DNA of 64,000 bases from Gari tellinella (GCA_922989275.2 OV277863.1:20550001-20614000); one strand, 5' to 3'. Positions 46,398-56,600 are shown, numbered from the stretch's first letter. Notes: generated by a model from the letters alone, not told the origin. Program-made: numbers and translations.

Positions 46398-46631
46398 CAG
46401 TGGACACGTTATTCTTTCCCGTTTGAAGGTAAATTTATCGCAATAAATTGTAGAAAATGACAGCTTTTCGACAATTCAGACTAATCATGTTAATTTGAGT
46501 GGCAAACAGTTTTGAGCCTGGTCAAATGCCGCGTTACCCGGCGTTTGACCCGACTCCAAACTGTTTGCAATGGAAATAACCGTTTTTAGCGTAAACGCGT
46601 TTATTGGGAAAGAATAACGTGTTCTCCGCTG
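46398..46631 (-). mobile_element. PalA copy, divergent subtype
   Basis: CAGTGGACACGTTATTC and GTGTTCTCCGCTG-TA, tip GCCGCGTTACCCGGCG with a TTTGAC / GTCAAA change in both stem strands, i.e. a compensated pair. Confidence 0.88.
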
Positions 46632-46694
46632 TACAACTAAGTGAAGCTGTGTACGTTGCTTTTTGTTTGCGGTTCGGTAATCAATATATATCTA

Positions 46695-46944
46695 CAGTGG
46701 AGAAAACGTTCTTCTTTCCATATAAACGCATTTACGCTAAAACTATTATTTTTATTGCAAACAGTTTGGAGCCAGATCAGACGCCGGGTTACCCGGCGTC
46801 TGATCAGGCTCCAAATTGTTTGTCACTCAGATAAAAATAGATAGTGAAAATGTAAAAAAAAAAGTTGTTATTTTCTACATTTTAGTGTTTTGTGTTTGCG
46901 TATCGTTTGCGTTTAAACGGAAAAGAATAACATTTTCTCCACTG
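46695..46944 (+). mobile_element. PalA copy with flipped tip, next to exon 3b
   Basis: Complete, arms in + orientation (GAGCCAGATCAGAC / GTCTGATCAGGCTC), but the tip is CGGGTTACCCG, the form of - copies. The right end lies 57 bp upstream of exon 3b. Confidence 0.92.
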
Positions 46945-47001
46945 TATATAGGTTCAGACTTTAGCTTCTGGTATTTTTAACATTTGTTCTTTTTATTTCA
47001 G

Positions 47002-47065
47002 GACTGTGTATGACCCAGAAGTGAAGTTTGTCGATCTTCATGGCCGGGGAGGGTACTTTGGATAG
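47002..47065 (+). CDS. Last exon 3b of the small secreted protein gene
   Basis: Acceptor TTCTTTTTATTTCAG ends at 47001. The exon completes Lys from exon 2 and encodes TVYDPEVKFVDLHGRGGYFG then TAG. An AATAAA at 47121 gives a normal 3' end, unlike exon 3a. Compared with 3a, the product is four residues longer and ends in Gly instead of Val. A C-terminal Gly can serve as an amide donor in secreted peptides, but that is speculation. The intron from exon 2 would be 11.8 kb. Confidence 0.65.
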
Positions 47066-47120
47066 CGATATTGACATGTATACCTTAACACTGTTGTCTA
47101 ACCTACTCTGCAGTATGTTA

Positions 47121-47126
47121 AATAAA
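47121..47126 (+). promoter_or_regulatory. Polyadenylation signal for exon 3b
   Basis: AATAAA, 56 bp after the stop codon of exon 3b. Confidence 0.55.
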
Positions 47127-47361
47127 CGGATATTAAGAACTGAAAATGGATGATTTCGAAAGACACAAAATGGTGAACTCCGCAAGTTCCAGAAAGAGTA
47201 AAACCTCTCTTAGACTATATTCAAATAAGCATAGATTCGATATGGCAGCTTAATGCGAGACAAAAGTAATACAGAAAGTCCCTTGATGGTTTTTTTGAAT
47301 TGCCTTTGACCTGCATTAAGCAGTCACGTGTCGTTAATTGTGTATATTATTTCTCACAGGA

Positions 47362-47575
47362 ACAATTGAGAAGACGTTATAATTATTTCCCAATAAACAC
47401 GGTCGTGCTAAGAACACAATGGCCACTGAAACAAGTTGGAGTCTGGTGAAACGCCGGGTAACCCGGCGTCTCACCAGGCTTTAAACTGTTTGCAACTCGG
47501 ATTAAAATATTTCATCAGAATTTTCAAAATGTCGCATTGCATAAAATTGTGTTTGCGTATAGTTTCGTTTACCAA
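47362..47575 (+). repeat. Diverged PalA
   Basis: AATTGAGAAGACGTTAT, AATAAACACGGTCGTGC, core GTCTGGTGAAACGCCGGGTAACC (in part) with CGTCTCACCAGGC, GTGTTTGCGTATAG. The stem change GGTGAAAC / GTCTCACC largely preserves pairing. Confidence 0.7.
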
Positions 47576-47580
47576 TGGTA

Positions 47581-47821
47581 CAGTGGAGAAAACGTTATTC
47601 TTTCCCAATAAACGCGTTTACGCTAAAACTATTATTTCCATTGCAAAAAGTTTGGAGCCAGATCAGAAGCCGGGTAACCCGGTGTCTGATCATGCTCGAA
47701 ACTGTTTGCCACTCAGATAAAAATAGATAGTGAAAAATGTCAAGAAGTTGTTATTTTCTACAATTTAGTGTTGTGCATTTGCGTTTCGTTTAAACGGGAA
47801 AGAATAACGTTTTCTCCACTG
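47581..47821 (+). mobile_element. PalA copy
   Basis: CAGTGGAGAAAACG to CGTTTTCTCCACTG with TA on both sides; tip CGGGTAACCCG. It forms a back-to-back pair with the next copy, 7 bp apart. Confidence 0.9.
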
Positions 47822-47828
47822 TACAATA

Positions 47829-48064
47829 CAGTGGAGAATCTGTTATTCTTCCCCGTTTAAACGCAAACGCAAATCACTAAAACGTAGAAAAGAACAACTT
47901 TTGGACAATTCTGATAATTCTTGTTTATCTTGGTGGCAAACAGTTTGGAACCTGATCAGACGCCGGGTTACCCGGCGTCTGATCTGGCTCAAAACTGTTT
48001 GCACTGCAAATAATAGTTTTAGCGTAAACGCGTTTATTGGGAAAGAATAGCGTTTTCTCCACTG
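47829..48064 (-). mobile_element. PalA copy
   Basis: CAGTGGAGAATCTG to CGTTTTCTCCACTG, tip CGGGTTACCCG. AGAGAGGTTCTACTG at 48097-48111 just beyond is the end of a PalH-like element. The stretch 48110-48920 has no gene I can support. Confidence 0.9.
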
Positions 48065-48929
48065 TACGTCACGTCTTCTCCACTAGTTACCAATTAAGAG
48101 AGGTTCTACTGTTCTTTCGATATATCATTGAATTGGTGCGGGTTAAAGTGATTATCACATTCATGAAGACAGTTCTTAAGAATTTAACATCATTTGGTGT
48201 CGCCAGTTGAAACGGACAGATATATGGATTACGTACAAAGTACAGATAAACCTAAAAAATGAAGTGAGGTCAGTTTAACCTGGTATAAAAGGATATTGCC
48301 AATACATTGTTTTGATTTGTTCATTCCATTACAAGTTGTCTTTGTGTGTTGTGACAAGTGCATCAGTCGCACCAAACTGGTTCTTGGACATCGCAAAAGG
48401 TGTAGACCCTGATCAGTCTTCGGTTCAAGAAGAGAGAAATAAGCGAAGTTTTCATGCCGTGCTAATACTAACGTCACATGATCTGCTTGCATTTGAACTG
48501 CATGATAATAAGAATGTCGATGCATCTTACATTAAATTTTGTCCTTGTAATAAAAAAACCGCCGATTTCCTGATTGTTGATATGGCCGCACGACGATCAG
48601 TCGGGGACATACTGTTTTACACCTGTCTGTCCGTTTGTCTCACATATTCAGTACATGCTTTGTCCGGCTCACTCCTCCAACAGTTTTCAAGCTACAGACT
48701 TATAATTGGACAGAGTGTATGCACATAAACCATAGATGTGCATGTGAACAGGATTTTGATCTGCTTTAATTTTTCAAAACATAACAGACAGTTGAAATTA
48801 GTCATATTTTTGCCGGCTGGGGCATCATATTTGTCTTACAGACAAAGCCATCCCTCTATGGTTATTTTGGCTTCTATATAAGTTGCAATTTATAGTGTTC
48901 AATTCTGTCAATGTTGCTGATATACAGTA

Positions 48930-49167
48930 CAGTGGAGAATCTGTTATTCTTTCCCAATAAACGCGTTTACGCTAAAACTATTATTTACAATACAAACAGT
49001 TTGGAGCCAGATCAGATGCCGGGTAACCCGGCGTCTGACCAGGCTCCAAACTGTTTGCCACCAAGATAAACATGAATTATCAGAATTGTCCAAAAGTTGT
49101 TCTTTTCTACGTTTTAGTGCTTTGCGTTTGCGTTTAAACGGGAAAGAATAACAGATTCTCCAAGTTG
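48930..49167 (+). mobile_element. PalA copy, right end damaged
   Basis: Intact left end and core (tip CGGGTAACCCG). The right terminus reads GATTCTCCAAGTTG, so the final bases are altered. Confidence 0.88.
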
Positions 49168-49459
49168 TAATTAACAATAGCTGCGAGGGAGATCTTCTGT
49201 AGTCTTTATGACGTCTGGCAGCTTAATGCATGGTGCGCTTAATAAATAGTTTTATGCATTACTTCTGCCCCGCTTTAACTAGTTATTGATGTTATTGTTC
49301 GTTCAGCGACCGTTTAATTATTAATTTTGGCGTTTCCTAAAGTTACAAAGATCCATCATTTATATCTATTTAAGCAGTGTTCATTGTAAATAAATCACGT
49401 ATCTTGTAGAAGAAAACTAGAAAGGTTACTGCCCACCAACTGGTTGAAAGGTCATGACC

Positions 49460-49930
49460 TTTCACCAAACATGTTTACTCATTTACCCCTGAACATTTTA
49501 ACTCATTATCCCCTGAATCTTCCAATGGAAAATTCCATTTTACAATAAAGGCTGGTCCATTTTAGACTATTTAGGGTTGTTTTGTATGATATAGTTTAAA
49601 ATGACAGTGAAGTCCGTGATTAGAGGGCTCCTGCACTGTTTGCATAAGCCAAGTGTACACTTAACAGGTACACATATATGCGTGATTAGGGAACAAAGAG
49701 TTAATGGATAATTCAAGTTTTCATTGAAGTCTAGTCTATTTTTTACCTTTTAGGGTTATGTTTTATATTTCTTGCAAGCTCACAAACAGTGCAGACCATA
49801 TTCAAAGGGCTCCTTATGATCAGGATCTGCATTGTTTGCATACGACAAGTGTATTCATTACAAGTACACTGTTTGTAAATGGCCAGCATTATAGTTACTC
49901 AGATTGAATGGGTTAAATAGCTTCCGTTTG
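49460..49930 (+). repeat. Two PalG remnants
   Basis: Around 49600-49655: AATGACAGTGAAGTCCG, AGAGGGCTCCTGC then a jump to ACTGTTTGCATAAGCC. Around 49785-49845: AACAGTGCAGACC, AAAGGGCTCCTTATGATC, GATCTGCATTGTTTGC. In both, part of the hairpin is missing. The stretch 49940-50370 has nothing supported. Confidence 0.55.
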
Positions 49931-50374
49931 AGCCAATTAAGAGAACCCAAAGAGCTGGGCATCTTATATTAATTTTTTGTCCTTCTAATAAAAATTCACA
50001 TTTCCTACTTTTCTTTACATACGTTGTGAATCACTGAAAACATCAAAGGTTAACGAGTGTATTTATAAACATAAGAGCAGAAAAAACGCTCTTGTTACAA
50101 ATTCATTTTAACTATGAAAGTATTTATTGTCACCAGTAAAAATGTTTTTTTCTAATTCTTTTTTTTCTCCGGCTCTTGAGATAATTGAGTTAATGATAAA
50201 AAGTTTATGCAGATCATGATGGGTGGAAATGTGTGTATATATTCTGTTATGTTTTTGTCATAAATAAACTTTGTAACATAAACAAGTGTCTTACCATTTG
50301 TAACTGTTTTAACCCTACATTCAAACTCGCCAGTATTTCTAGTCCCTTTACCCCATATCCTAATTCAGCTGGCT

Positions 50375-50760
50375 TTAACCCATAACCACATAAATACGCC
50401 TTTTTACGCCTCTAAAGTTTTCCTCAATTGAAGAAAATAGTTCCAATTTATACAGTCATGAACATGTACCAAAAGAAATAGTTCCTATATCTTTGCTGAT
50501 GGTAGCTTAAAGCAGGCTGAAAGTAAAGCAGAATGAGCCTTAAGGCGCACTCTGCTTTTCTTTCAACCTGCTTTTAAGTGGTCACCTGTTTTCAAAACTA
50601 GAAATAGGCTATGGGGTAATGGGTTAAGCTACCATCTGCTAGGATATAGAATTTATTTCTTATGGTGCATCCTCATAACTATATAAAGTGAACTATTTTC
50701 TTCAGCAGATGAATGAGTTGAAGGCGTAAAAAGGCATAGTTATGAGGCAATGAGCTATTC
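50375..50760 (+). mobile_element. PalC copy joined at TTAA to half of another
   Basis: 50375-50627 is complete: TTAA-CCCATAACCAC, CTCAATTGAAGAAAATAG, core GCAGAATGAGCCTTAAGG, GGGGTAATGGG-TTAA. The final TTAA passes directly into GCTACCATCTGCTAGG, the right half of another PalC, which ends near 50760. Confidence 0.7.
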
Positions 50761-51006
50761 AAGTTTCAGTAGTTACTGTTATATCTTTTGAATCAAACAT
50801 GTCCATATTTCAAAAGTATAACGTGTTCAAGTCATATTTTAACTTTGAAATATGGGTAAGATTGATTTGAGTTGATAAAGGCAGATATATAACTACATGT
50901 ACTATTACAGTACTGAACCTTATTAAATTAAATTGATAATCGCAAGCGAATTGCCATTAAATTGCCATCCAATCGGGCGCTTCAAAAAACAAATCCTTCG
51001 TTTTAT

Positions 51007-51165
51007 TTAAGGAATAATTCGAATATTTATTGTATTCATGGAGGTATGAAAAAAAAACCTGGTCACACTGTATGAAACCGCGAAGCGGTTTCATACAAAA
51101 GTGTGACCAGGTTTTTTTCTTCATACCTCCATGAATACAATAAATATTCCGAATTATTCCTTATA
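51007..51165. mobile_element. Near-perfect 159-bp palindrome
   Basis: TTAAGGAATAATTCG, ATATTTATTGTATTCATGG and AGGTATGAA on the left, centre CCGCGAAGCGG, and the complement on the right with one single-base indel. No relatives elsewhere in the window. The palindrome is so intact that it must be young or maintained. Confidence 0.8.
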
Positions 51166-51698
51166 ATTTAGTATCACTTCTGAATTTAAGAAAGTAGTTG
51201 AATAGAGAATCTAAGGCGAATGTTCTTTTTTTAACGCTTTTAAAACGTAGGTTGTAGTCCCTCCGCCATATATATTTTCCGCCAAAACGCGTCGTTGTTA
51301 TGTAGTAACGTCGACGTCAATGATGTCATTTGGCATCCTGCTTCATGCAGTGCTTGTGAAGAGCAGTTGGACTAAGGGAAAGTAGTCCTGACAAGGCGTG
51401 GCCTGAATTTTATTATTTTCATGGAGTTATTAAACAAAAATTATAGCCAATCACAGCTAACCAAATGTAATGAAAACAAACAATATTAAATTATATATCT
51501 TTACGCGAATTTTCCGAAGCGGTTGTGACAAAAATGGAATCGAAAAAATTAACGAAAGCATATTTGTGAAAATTTGTGAGATACACCATTCAAGAAAACT
51601 TACCCAAGGGTAAAGTTACTATTTTGAATCGGAAGCGAATTGCCATCGAATTGCAAGCGAATCGCAAAAATTGTTAATTTGATAAGGTTCAGTACTGT

Positions 51699-51840
51699 AC
51701 AGTGGAGAAGATGTCATTTTTTCATCTTTAAACGAGTTTAAGCCAAACACTATGAAATATAATGGAGAAAATGATTTCAGTGTCTAATCTGGATCCAACT
51801 GTTTGCAATGGACAATAGGATTTTAGCATACACAGGTATA
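51699..51840 (-). repeat. PalA remnant
   Basis: CAGTGGAGAAGATGTCA, AAACGAGTTTAAGCC, then GTCTAATCTGGATCCAAC, TGTTTGCAATGGAC, TTTTAGC. The left core arm is lost. Confidence 0.5.
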
Positions 51841-51939
51841 TGTAATAAAATGTTAGACAAGGAGAGAAGAGAAAGGTTTAAGCAATAACATGGTTTATTT
51901 CAACACATTGCAGTCCATCTAATTAACAGTCATCTGTCA

Positions 51940-52153
51940 TTAACCCTTAGCCCGCCAAATAAATTGTCGTCTGCTATATTTCTCGTCTGCTTCAAGTTTC
52001 AAAGTGCTTCAAAGTTGCTCAGAATTGCTGAAAATGTTGTCCGAGTGTCAAACAGCTTGGATCCGGATGAGACGCCGAGTTACTCGGCGTCTCATCCGGA
52101 TCCAAGCTGTTTGCATATGGAGCTATAGTCGTGACTGGCAGGCTAAGGGTTAA
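51940..52153 (+). mobile_element. PalD copy
   Basis: TTAA at both edges, perfect core hairpin, tip CGAGTTACTCG. Almost identical to the copy at 63400. Confidence 0.92.
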
Positions 52154-52319
52154 CAATGAAACCCTAGCAACAAATGTAAGAAAGGATATAAATTACAGTC
52201 ATACTGACAAGTTCCTTCTTGCAATGAAATGCCTTCCTGACATCACAAGAAAAATTGCATGCATGCATTTGGTGAAATATGTCTTAAGTAGCCATTGTTT
52301 GAAGGAGAAACAGACTAAA

Positions 52320-52412
52320 TAAAGACAGGTGACTGCTTAATGCAGGACAAAAGTAAAGTAAGAAAGCTCCTATGAGAGTTTTCTGCTTATCTTTGCCGCC
52401 TGTAATAAGTTA
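52320..52412 (+). repeat. PalH/PalC-like core
   Basis: GACAGGTGACTGCTTAATGC, AAGAAAGCTCCTATGAGAG, TTTTCTGCTTATCTTTG. It ends where PalG begins. Confidence 0.5.
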
Positions 52413-52684
52413 TTAACCCTTTGAACTCTAGTCCCACATATAGGCGTCATTTTCAAACATATAGGCGTCATTTTCAAACAGTATACATGTGAAAAATGCA
52501 CTTGTCCTATGCAAACAGTGAGTACCCAGATCAGAGGGCTCCTAACGGAGCCCTCTGATCTGGGTCTTCACTGTTTGTCATAATGTAAAACATTGACAAA
52601 AAAAAACCTAATAAGTCAGAAATGGACTAGACTAAAATGGAAACTGGGATTGTCGATTTGAAGTTATAGGGAGGAAAGAGTTAA
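52413..52684 (+). mobile_element. PalG copy, complete
   Basis: TTAA-CCCTTTGAACTC at left, GAGGAAAGAG-TTAA at right. The core is a clean hairpin: CAAACAGTGAGTACCCAG, tip AGGGCTCCTAACGGAGCCCT. A 24-bp motif with ATAGGCGTCATTTTC is duplicated at 52440-52480. The right TTAA is shared with the next PalC. Confidence 0.8.
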
Positions 52685-53127
52685 CCCATTACTCCAAAAA
52701 TACGCCTATTTTACATCTCTAATTATTTCTACCCTAAGGAAAGTTAACTCCTAAGAAGTCTTGAACATAAAACAAAGAAGGCATTTCCAGTATCTTTCCA
52801 GGTGGTAAGCTAAAGCCGGTTGGAAGTAAAGTATAAGGCTCCATAAGGATCATTCTGCTTTACCTGCAACCTGTTTTTAACCCATTACCTTATAGCCTGT
52901 TTCTGGTTTTGAAGACAGGTGACCATTTAAAGCAGGTTGAAAGTAAAGCAGAATTCGTATTAAGAAGCATTCTGCTTTACTTTAAGCTACCATCTGCTAG
53001 AATTAAGAAGATATTTATTACTGTAAATGTTCATGACTGTATACCCCCGGTAAATTGGAGCTATTTTCCTCAGTGAAGGAATAAATCAAATGCACAAAAA
53101 GGCGCTTCTATAGGGGAAAGGTTAAGG
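52681..53127 (-). mobile_element. Two PalC copies sharing a TTAA, downstream of ASCC2
   Basis: Copy 1 (52681-52876) begins TTAACCCATTACTCC; its core has decayed to AAGGCTCCATAAGG. Copy 2 (52873-53127) begins TTAACCCATTACC, core AAAGCAGAATTCG. The ASCC2 stop is at 53186, so the ASCC2 3' UTR must run into these. TTTATT at 53013 reads AATAAA on the - strand and is a possible polyadenylation signal. Confidence 0.7.
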
Positions 53128-53185
53128 AAATGACCAGTAAAACTGTTTTTATCTCTGGTTTGGCTCCTATTTCAACAGCCAATCA

Positions 53186-53446
53186 TCACACTTTTCTCTT
53201 CTTATCTGCTAAGGCTCTCCTGTGGTCCCCTTTGTGTTGTGTCTTCCACTTCCTGTTCTTAGTGACATCAGTACTTTGACCTTGACCCTTTGGTCCCCCT
53301 TTGACATCATATGTTCTGGGAGGGTTACCTCCCTTATTTCTGTTTGTCTTCCATCTAGCCCTGTCCTCTGCTCTCTGTCTTATAACTGCTGGATCTTCCA
53401 CAAAGTTCATCCTCTTTCTGTGTGCCTTTGTCTCTTCATCTTCCTC
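53186..53446 (-). CDS. ASCC2: ASCC2, last coding exon
   Basis: C-terminal 86 codons of activating signal cointegrator 1 complex subunit 2, the ubiquitin-binding partner of the ASCC3 helicase in nuclear alkylation repair and in ribosome quality control. The exon opens after TTATATTATAG with an acidic EEDEE, then RMNFVEDPAVIRQRAEDR, GGPKGQGQSTD and HRRALADKKRKV before TGA. The -FV-DPAV-, GPKGQGQ and RRALAD-K blocks match the conserved tail of animal ASCC2 as I know it. It starts in phase 0, as required by the exon at 57954. The intron in between (4.5 kb) is packed with mobile DNA. Confidence 0.85.
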   Translation of the reverse strand, partial: EEDEETKAHRKRMNFVEDPAVIRQRAEDRARWKTNRNKGGNPPRTYDVKGGPKGQGQSTDVTKNRKWKTQHKGDHRRALADKKRKV

Positions 53447-53469
53447 CTATAATATAAAAACATAATGTA

Positions 53470-53827
53470 CAGCACTCCCTCTCTACAATGACACCCAATG
53501 GGGCACAAACAATGTGTGCGTTGTTCGGAGGGAGTAGTTATAGGGAGGAAAATTGTTTTACATTTGCAAACAGCTTGAATCCAGATCAGATGCCGCATTA
53601 CGCGGCGTCTGATCTGGATTCAAGCTGTTTGTCACTTGTCATTAACTTTTGTTCTGTCAAAATGTCAAATATGTAACTTTGAGAAAAACAGCAGACGACA
53701 ACTTTAAGCAGAGGATATTACAGCAGTGAAAGAGTTAGACTTAAAAGTCCTGCTAAGGGAACTGCGGCAAGCGTCGTAGTAAGAAGTGAATCGTTGTTCA
53801 GAGGGCCCTTGTAGGGAGGGACCACTG
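53470..53827 (+). mobile_element. PalB copy with flipped tip
   Basis: TA-CAGCACTCCCTCTC and GGGACCACTG-TA. Orientation + by CACCCAATGGGG, but the tip reads GCATTACGCGG where the other five PalB copies, read the same way, have GTAAC. It begins 23 bp upstream of the ASCC2 last exon (inside the intron). Confidence 0.88.
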
Positions 53828-54236
53828 TACATTCAGTCGAACCTCAATCACTTAGGTTAATCTATACTGAAATTCCAAAGTTGAATTTCAATAATTTGAA
53901 TTCTTTTCAGTCAAGAAAATAACTTCCTTTTAGTGATCTTTACAGAGAATTATTGTTAAACCTTGGAGATGCAACAATTAACAATGATCTATTACATCCA
54001 TTTAACTTTGAATCTCCAACAGCTTGACTAGAAACAGTATCCAAACATTTGTGGAATAGTAGAACTGCTAGCTACTGTGGTTGGTTTATTGAAATTTTTT
54101 ATTCAAAATGGGTTAAATCTCTAAAAAGGGTTAGTAAAATCCGGGAAAACGCTTTCAAAAGAGCCTCAGAAAGGTATGTTTATATGGTGAATGCCATATT
54201 TGGCTTCGAAACTACATGAACTACATGAACTTGAAT

Positions 54237-55347
54237 TCAATCCGTTTTTGTGACAATGAGCGCCCTGAAAACAAGAGCGTTTACGCTGAACTGCCAGCTG
54301 CACCAGTAGTCAAACTTATATTCGGGAGATGACAGCGAATATGCGAAGTCAAATTTGTCGTACCGCCTAGATTCCTCAACTGCATTGCATTTCAGACAAA
54401 TGGCACTATTTTCGATTATTTTGTTCGTTGATGTGTTCTTTTGAATACCGACATAGGCCCACACTGCCCATTTTCCCTTCGGATTTTTCAACATTATGAA
54501 ATTGTCTGCCATGATGGTTTCCAATGATAACAGACAGGGTATGGTATAAAACGGAGCCAGTTGAGGTATAGGGCCACCAAATAGACCGGAAGTGCTTCAT
54601 GGTGTAGTCAAAAGAAGTCCGGCAAAGAAATAGTGCCAAACTTTTTGCCTCAGAATAGCTTTTTGTTAAGAAATATGTACTGTTTTGAGCCTTTTATGTA
54701 ATACATGGATGCTAGAGAATAGATACAAAGACTTTCTGTCATGATAGATGGGTTTTTGGAGAAATTATGTGAGCTGAAGTGACATGTCCCTGTTTTAGCC
54801 GGTGCCTATTTCAAAATGTAGCAAAACACCAGTCATGTCACTGAAGCCAAGAGAATTTTCTTATATGCCACATGACCCCCTGTTTTCTCTGCATTTTTCA
54901 CTTGTGCAAGGGTGTATCTTTGTGGGAAATATAGGGTGGCACATGTGGTTGGAATAAAAATTGTATTTTTGGACCTTGGAAATGACGTATTTTATATAAG
55001 TTATATAGGAGGAGATTCTATCGGAAACTATACGTTTTAAATTCAGAAATATTTCTTTTCTTCTGATTTTTTATAAAGATGTTAAATCTGGGATATACGC
55101 TGATTCGGCAGCGATTTATACCATACCATGTGCTGAAAACAACAACGATACTTCCTGTTCTCTGTAAGCGACTTATAAAGCTCCAAGAAAACAAGATTAT
55201 GAACATTTTCAGGCGTGAGACAAAGCAAATTGAATCAATTCATCATATAGGGAAAAAACTGGTTTATTGCGGCAACGGACCTGTTTTTATTGTTTTCAGA
55301 ACGAATTGCAATAAACCGGTAAATCGGTTTTATTGCACATCCCTATA
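54237..55347 (-). pseudogene. hAT-like remnant with BED-finger exon
   Basis: On the - strand the right boundary reads TAGGGATGTGCAATAAAACC at 55347, a terminus of the kind found on many hAT elements. About 0.8 kb in lies an open frame (54524-54375) encoding WAVWAYVGIQKN and AICLKCNAVEE: aromatic residues followed by C-x2-C, as in BED zinc fingers, then a possible donor GTACGA at about 54373. No His pair or catalytic domain follows, so the element is truncated. BED plus hAT terminus on the same strand supports the call; a host ZBED-like gene fragment is the alternative. Confidence 0.5.
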
Positions 55348-55369
55348 AATGTGACCACTAAAAGAAATC

Positions 55370-56430
55370 TTAGATACATGTACAATGGTTGCTAAATGCA
55401 GGACAAAAATAATGCAGACAATTCCTATAGGAGCTTCCTGCATCCTTTTTATCTTGCCTTAAGGTAGCGTTTTACGAAATAAATGGTAAAATAGTCGTTT
55501 TATACTTTTTTACCAATCTTGATAGATAAAGGTATTTTCTACAAGTTACCAAATTCTCTCTTGCTTTCTCGGTCATTTTACCTGTAAATCACGCGTCAGA
55601 ATCCCCCGCTGAGTGCCTCAATTGCGTAGATTACGTGACTAGATAGGTGGTTTATTCCGAAGCTGTCAGAGGTGATTTACGACTTTTATCGTATTAAAAT
55701 CGTTATTTTTATATCATTGGCTTTGTTAATTTGGGGCGGAGTTTAACGAAATGGTTGATCATAAGCTGGGTCATGTTATTTGCTGAAAAAGAAGGTCTTA
55801 GGTGAATACCGGGCTGTCAATGGAGCCTAATTGACACATCAGTCAGTTAATTGGAGTTTCCGGCATTACATAATTTGAAGCAAGTGGTATTTTTGAACAC
55901 CCCTAACTTTCGCTGTTGGGGTTCGATTTTCATGCGGTTTGAAGCAGATGAAAGGGTATTATCTCCCCGAGGACACTATGTCTCAGAAATTGTATAAGTA
56001 GCTCCAGTGGTCCGTTATAAAGCGTTACGTAATAGTGGTCGACTTTAAACCGTAAAAAAAACATTGATGTTACATAACAAAGGTTTGAAGCGGTATTTTA
56101 AAAATCTGAGACACGGATCCCTAGATATGTTTATAAAGAGTATTTTGGGCAATTTTAATCATGTTACAAATAAAGATGGCTTTGATATCGTTGTTTGAAT
56201 GTTTTTTTAAATGTTCTTATAAAATCGTAAAAAATTAAAATATTTTTTGTAAATTGGCATATTCTGATGGGATGTGTACCATTTTCATCCGTCAGCTATA
56301 AAATTGGGGGGAAAATCATCAATCACGACAATTAATTAGAAAAATCCGCTTGCAGTATCGATCGTAAACAGCTACCTTAAACAGTCACTTGTCTCCAGAG
56401 ATCGACATGCTACTTCAAATAATGACCGCT
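55370..56430 (-). repeat. PalH/PalC-like core split by the TTAA element
   Basis: TTGCTAAATGCAGGAC, AATTCCTATAGGAGC, CATCCTTTTTATCTTGCC, then TTAA and the 0.92-kb element; it resumes after the second TTAA with ACAGTCACTTGTCTCC. Confidence 0.5.
55459..56380 (-). mobile_element. TTAA-flanked 0.92-kb element, copy 2
   Basis: TTAAGGTAGCG at left and GCTACCTTAA at right; the terminal inverted repeat is at least GGTAGC / GCTACC. It aligns in reverse with 21138-22069. It inserted at a TTAA inside an older hairpin repeat, giving a clean TTAA duplication. No coding capacity seen. Confidence 0.75.
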
Positions 56431-56600
56431 ACAGATAAGACTGACTCAATGTATGATAACTTCCTTACACATGACCTTTCAGGTGACCTCATCTTAATTA
56501 TTTCTTTGTCTACATAAGTCACATTTATCCTGAACCATCATGGTGCAGTGATAAATTTTCTGTCACTTCAACCTTTGACCCCTGAACAAATGTCATTTGC

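Noticed and set aside
48312..48728. 138-codon open frame
   Set aside because: No recognisable domain, no splice context, no homologous copy; AT-rich intergenic sequence can give this by chance.
4022..49167. CRISPR array
   Set aside because: The repeats are palindromic and numerous but irregularly spaced, in both orientations, with TA duplications; the genome is animal.
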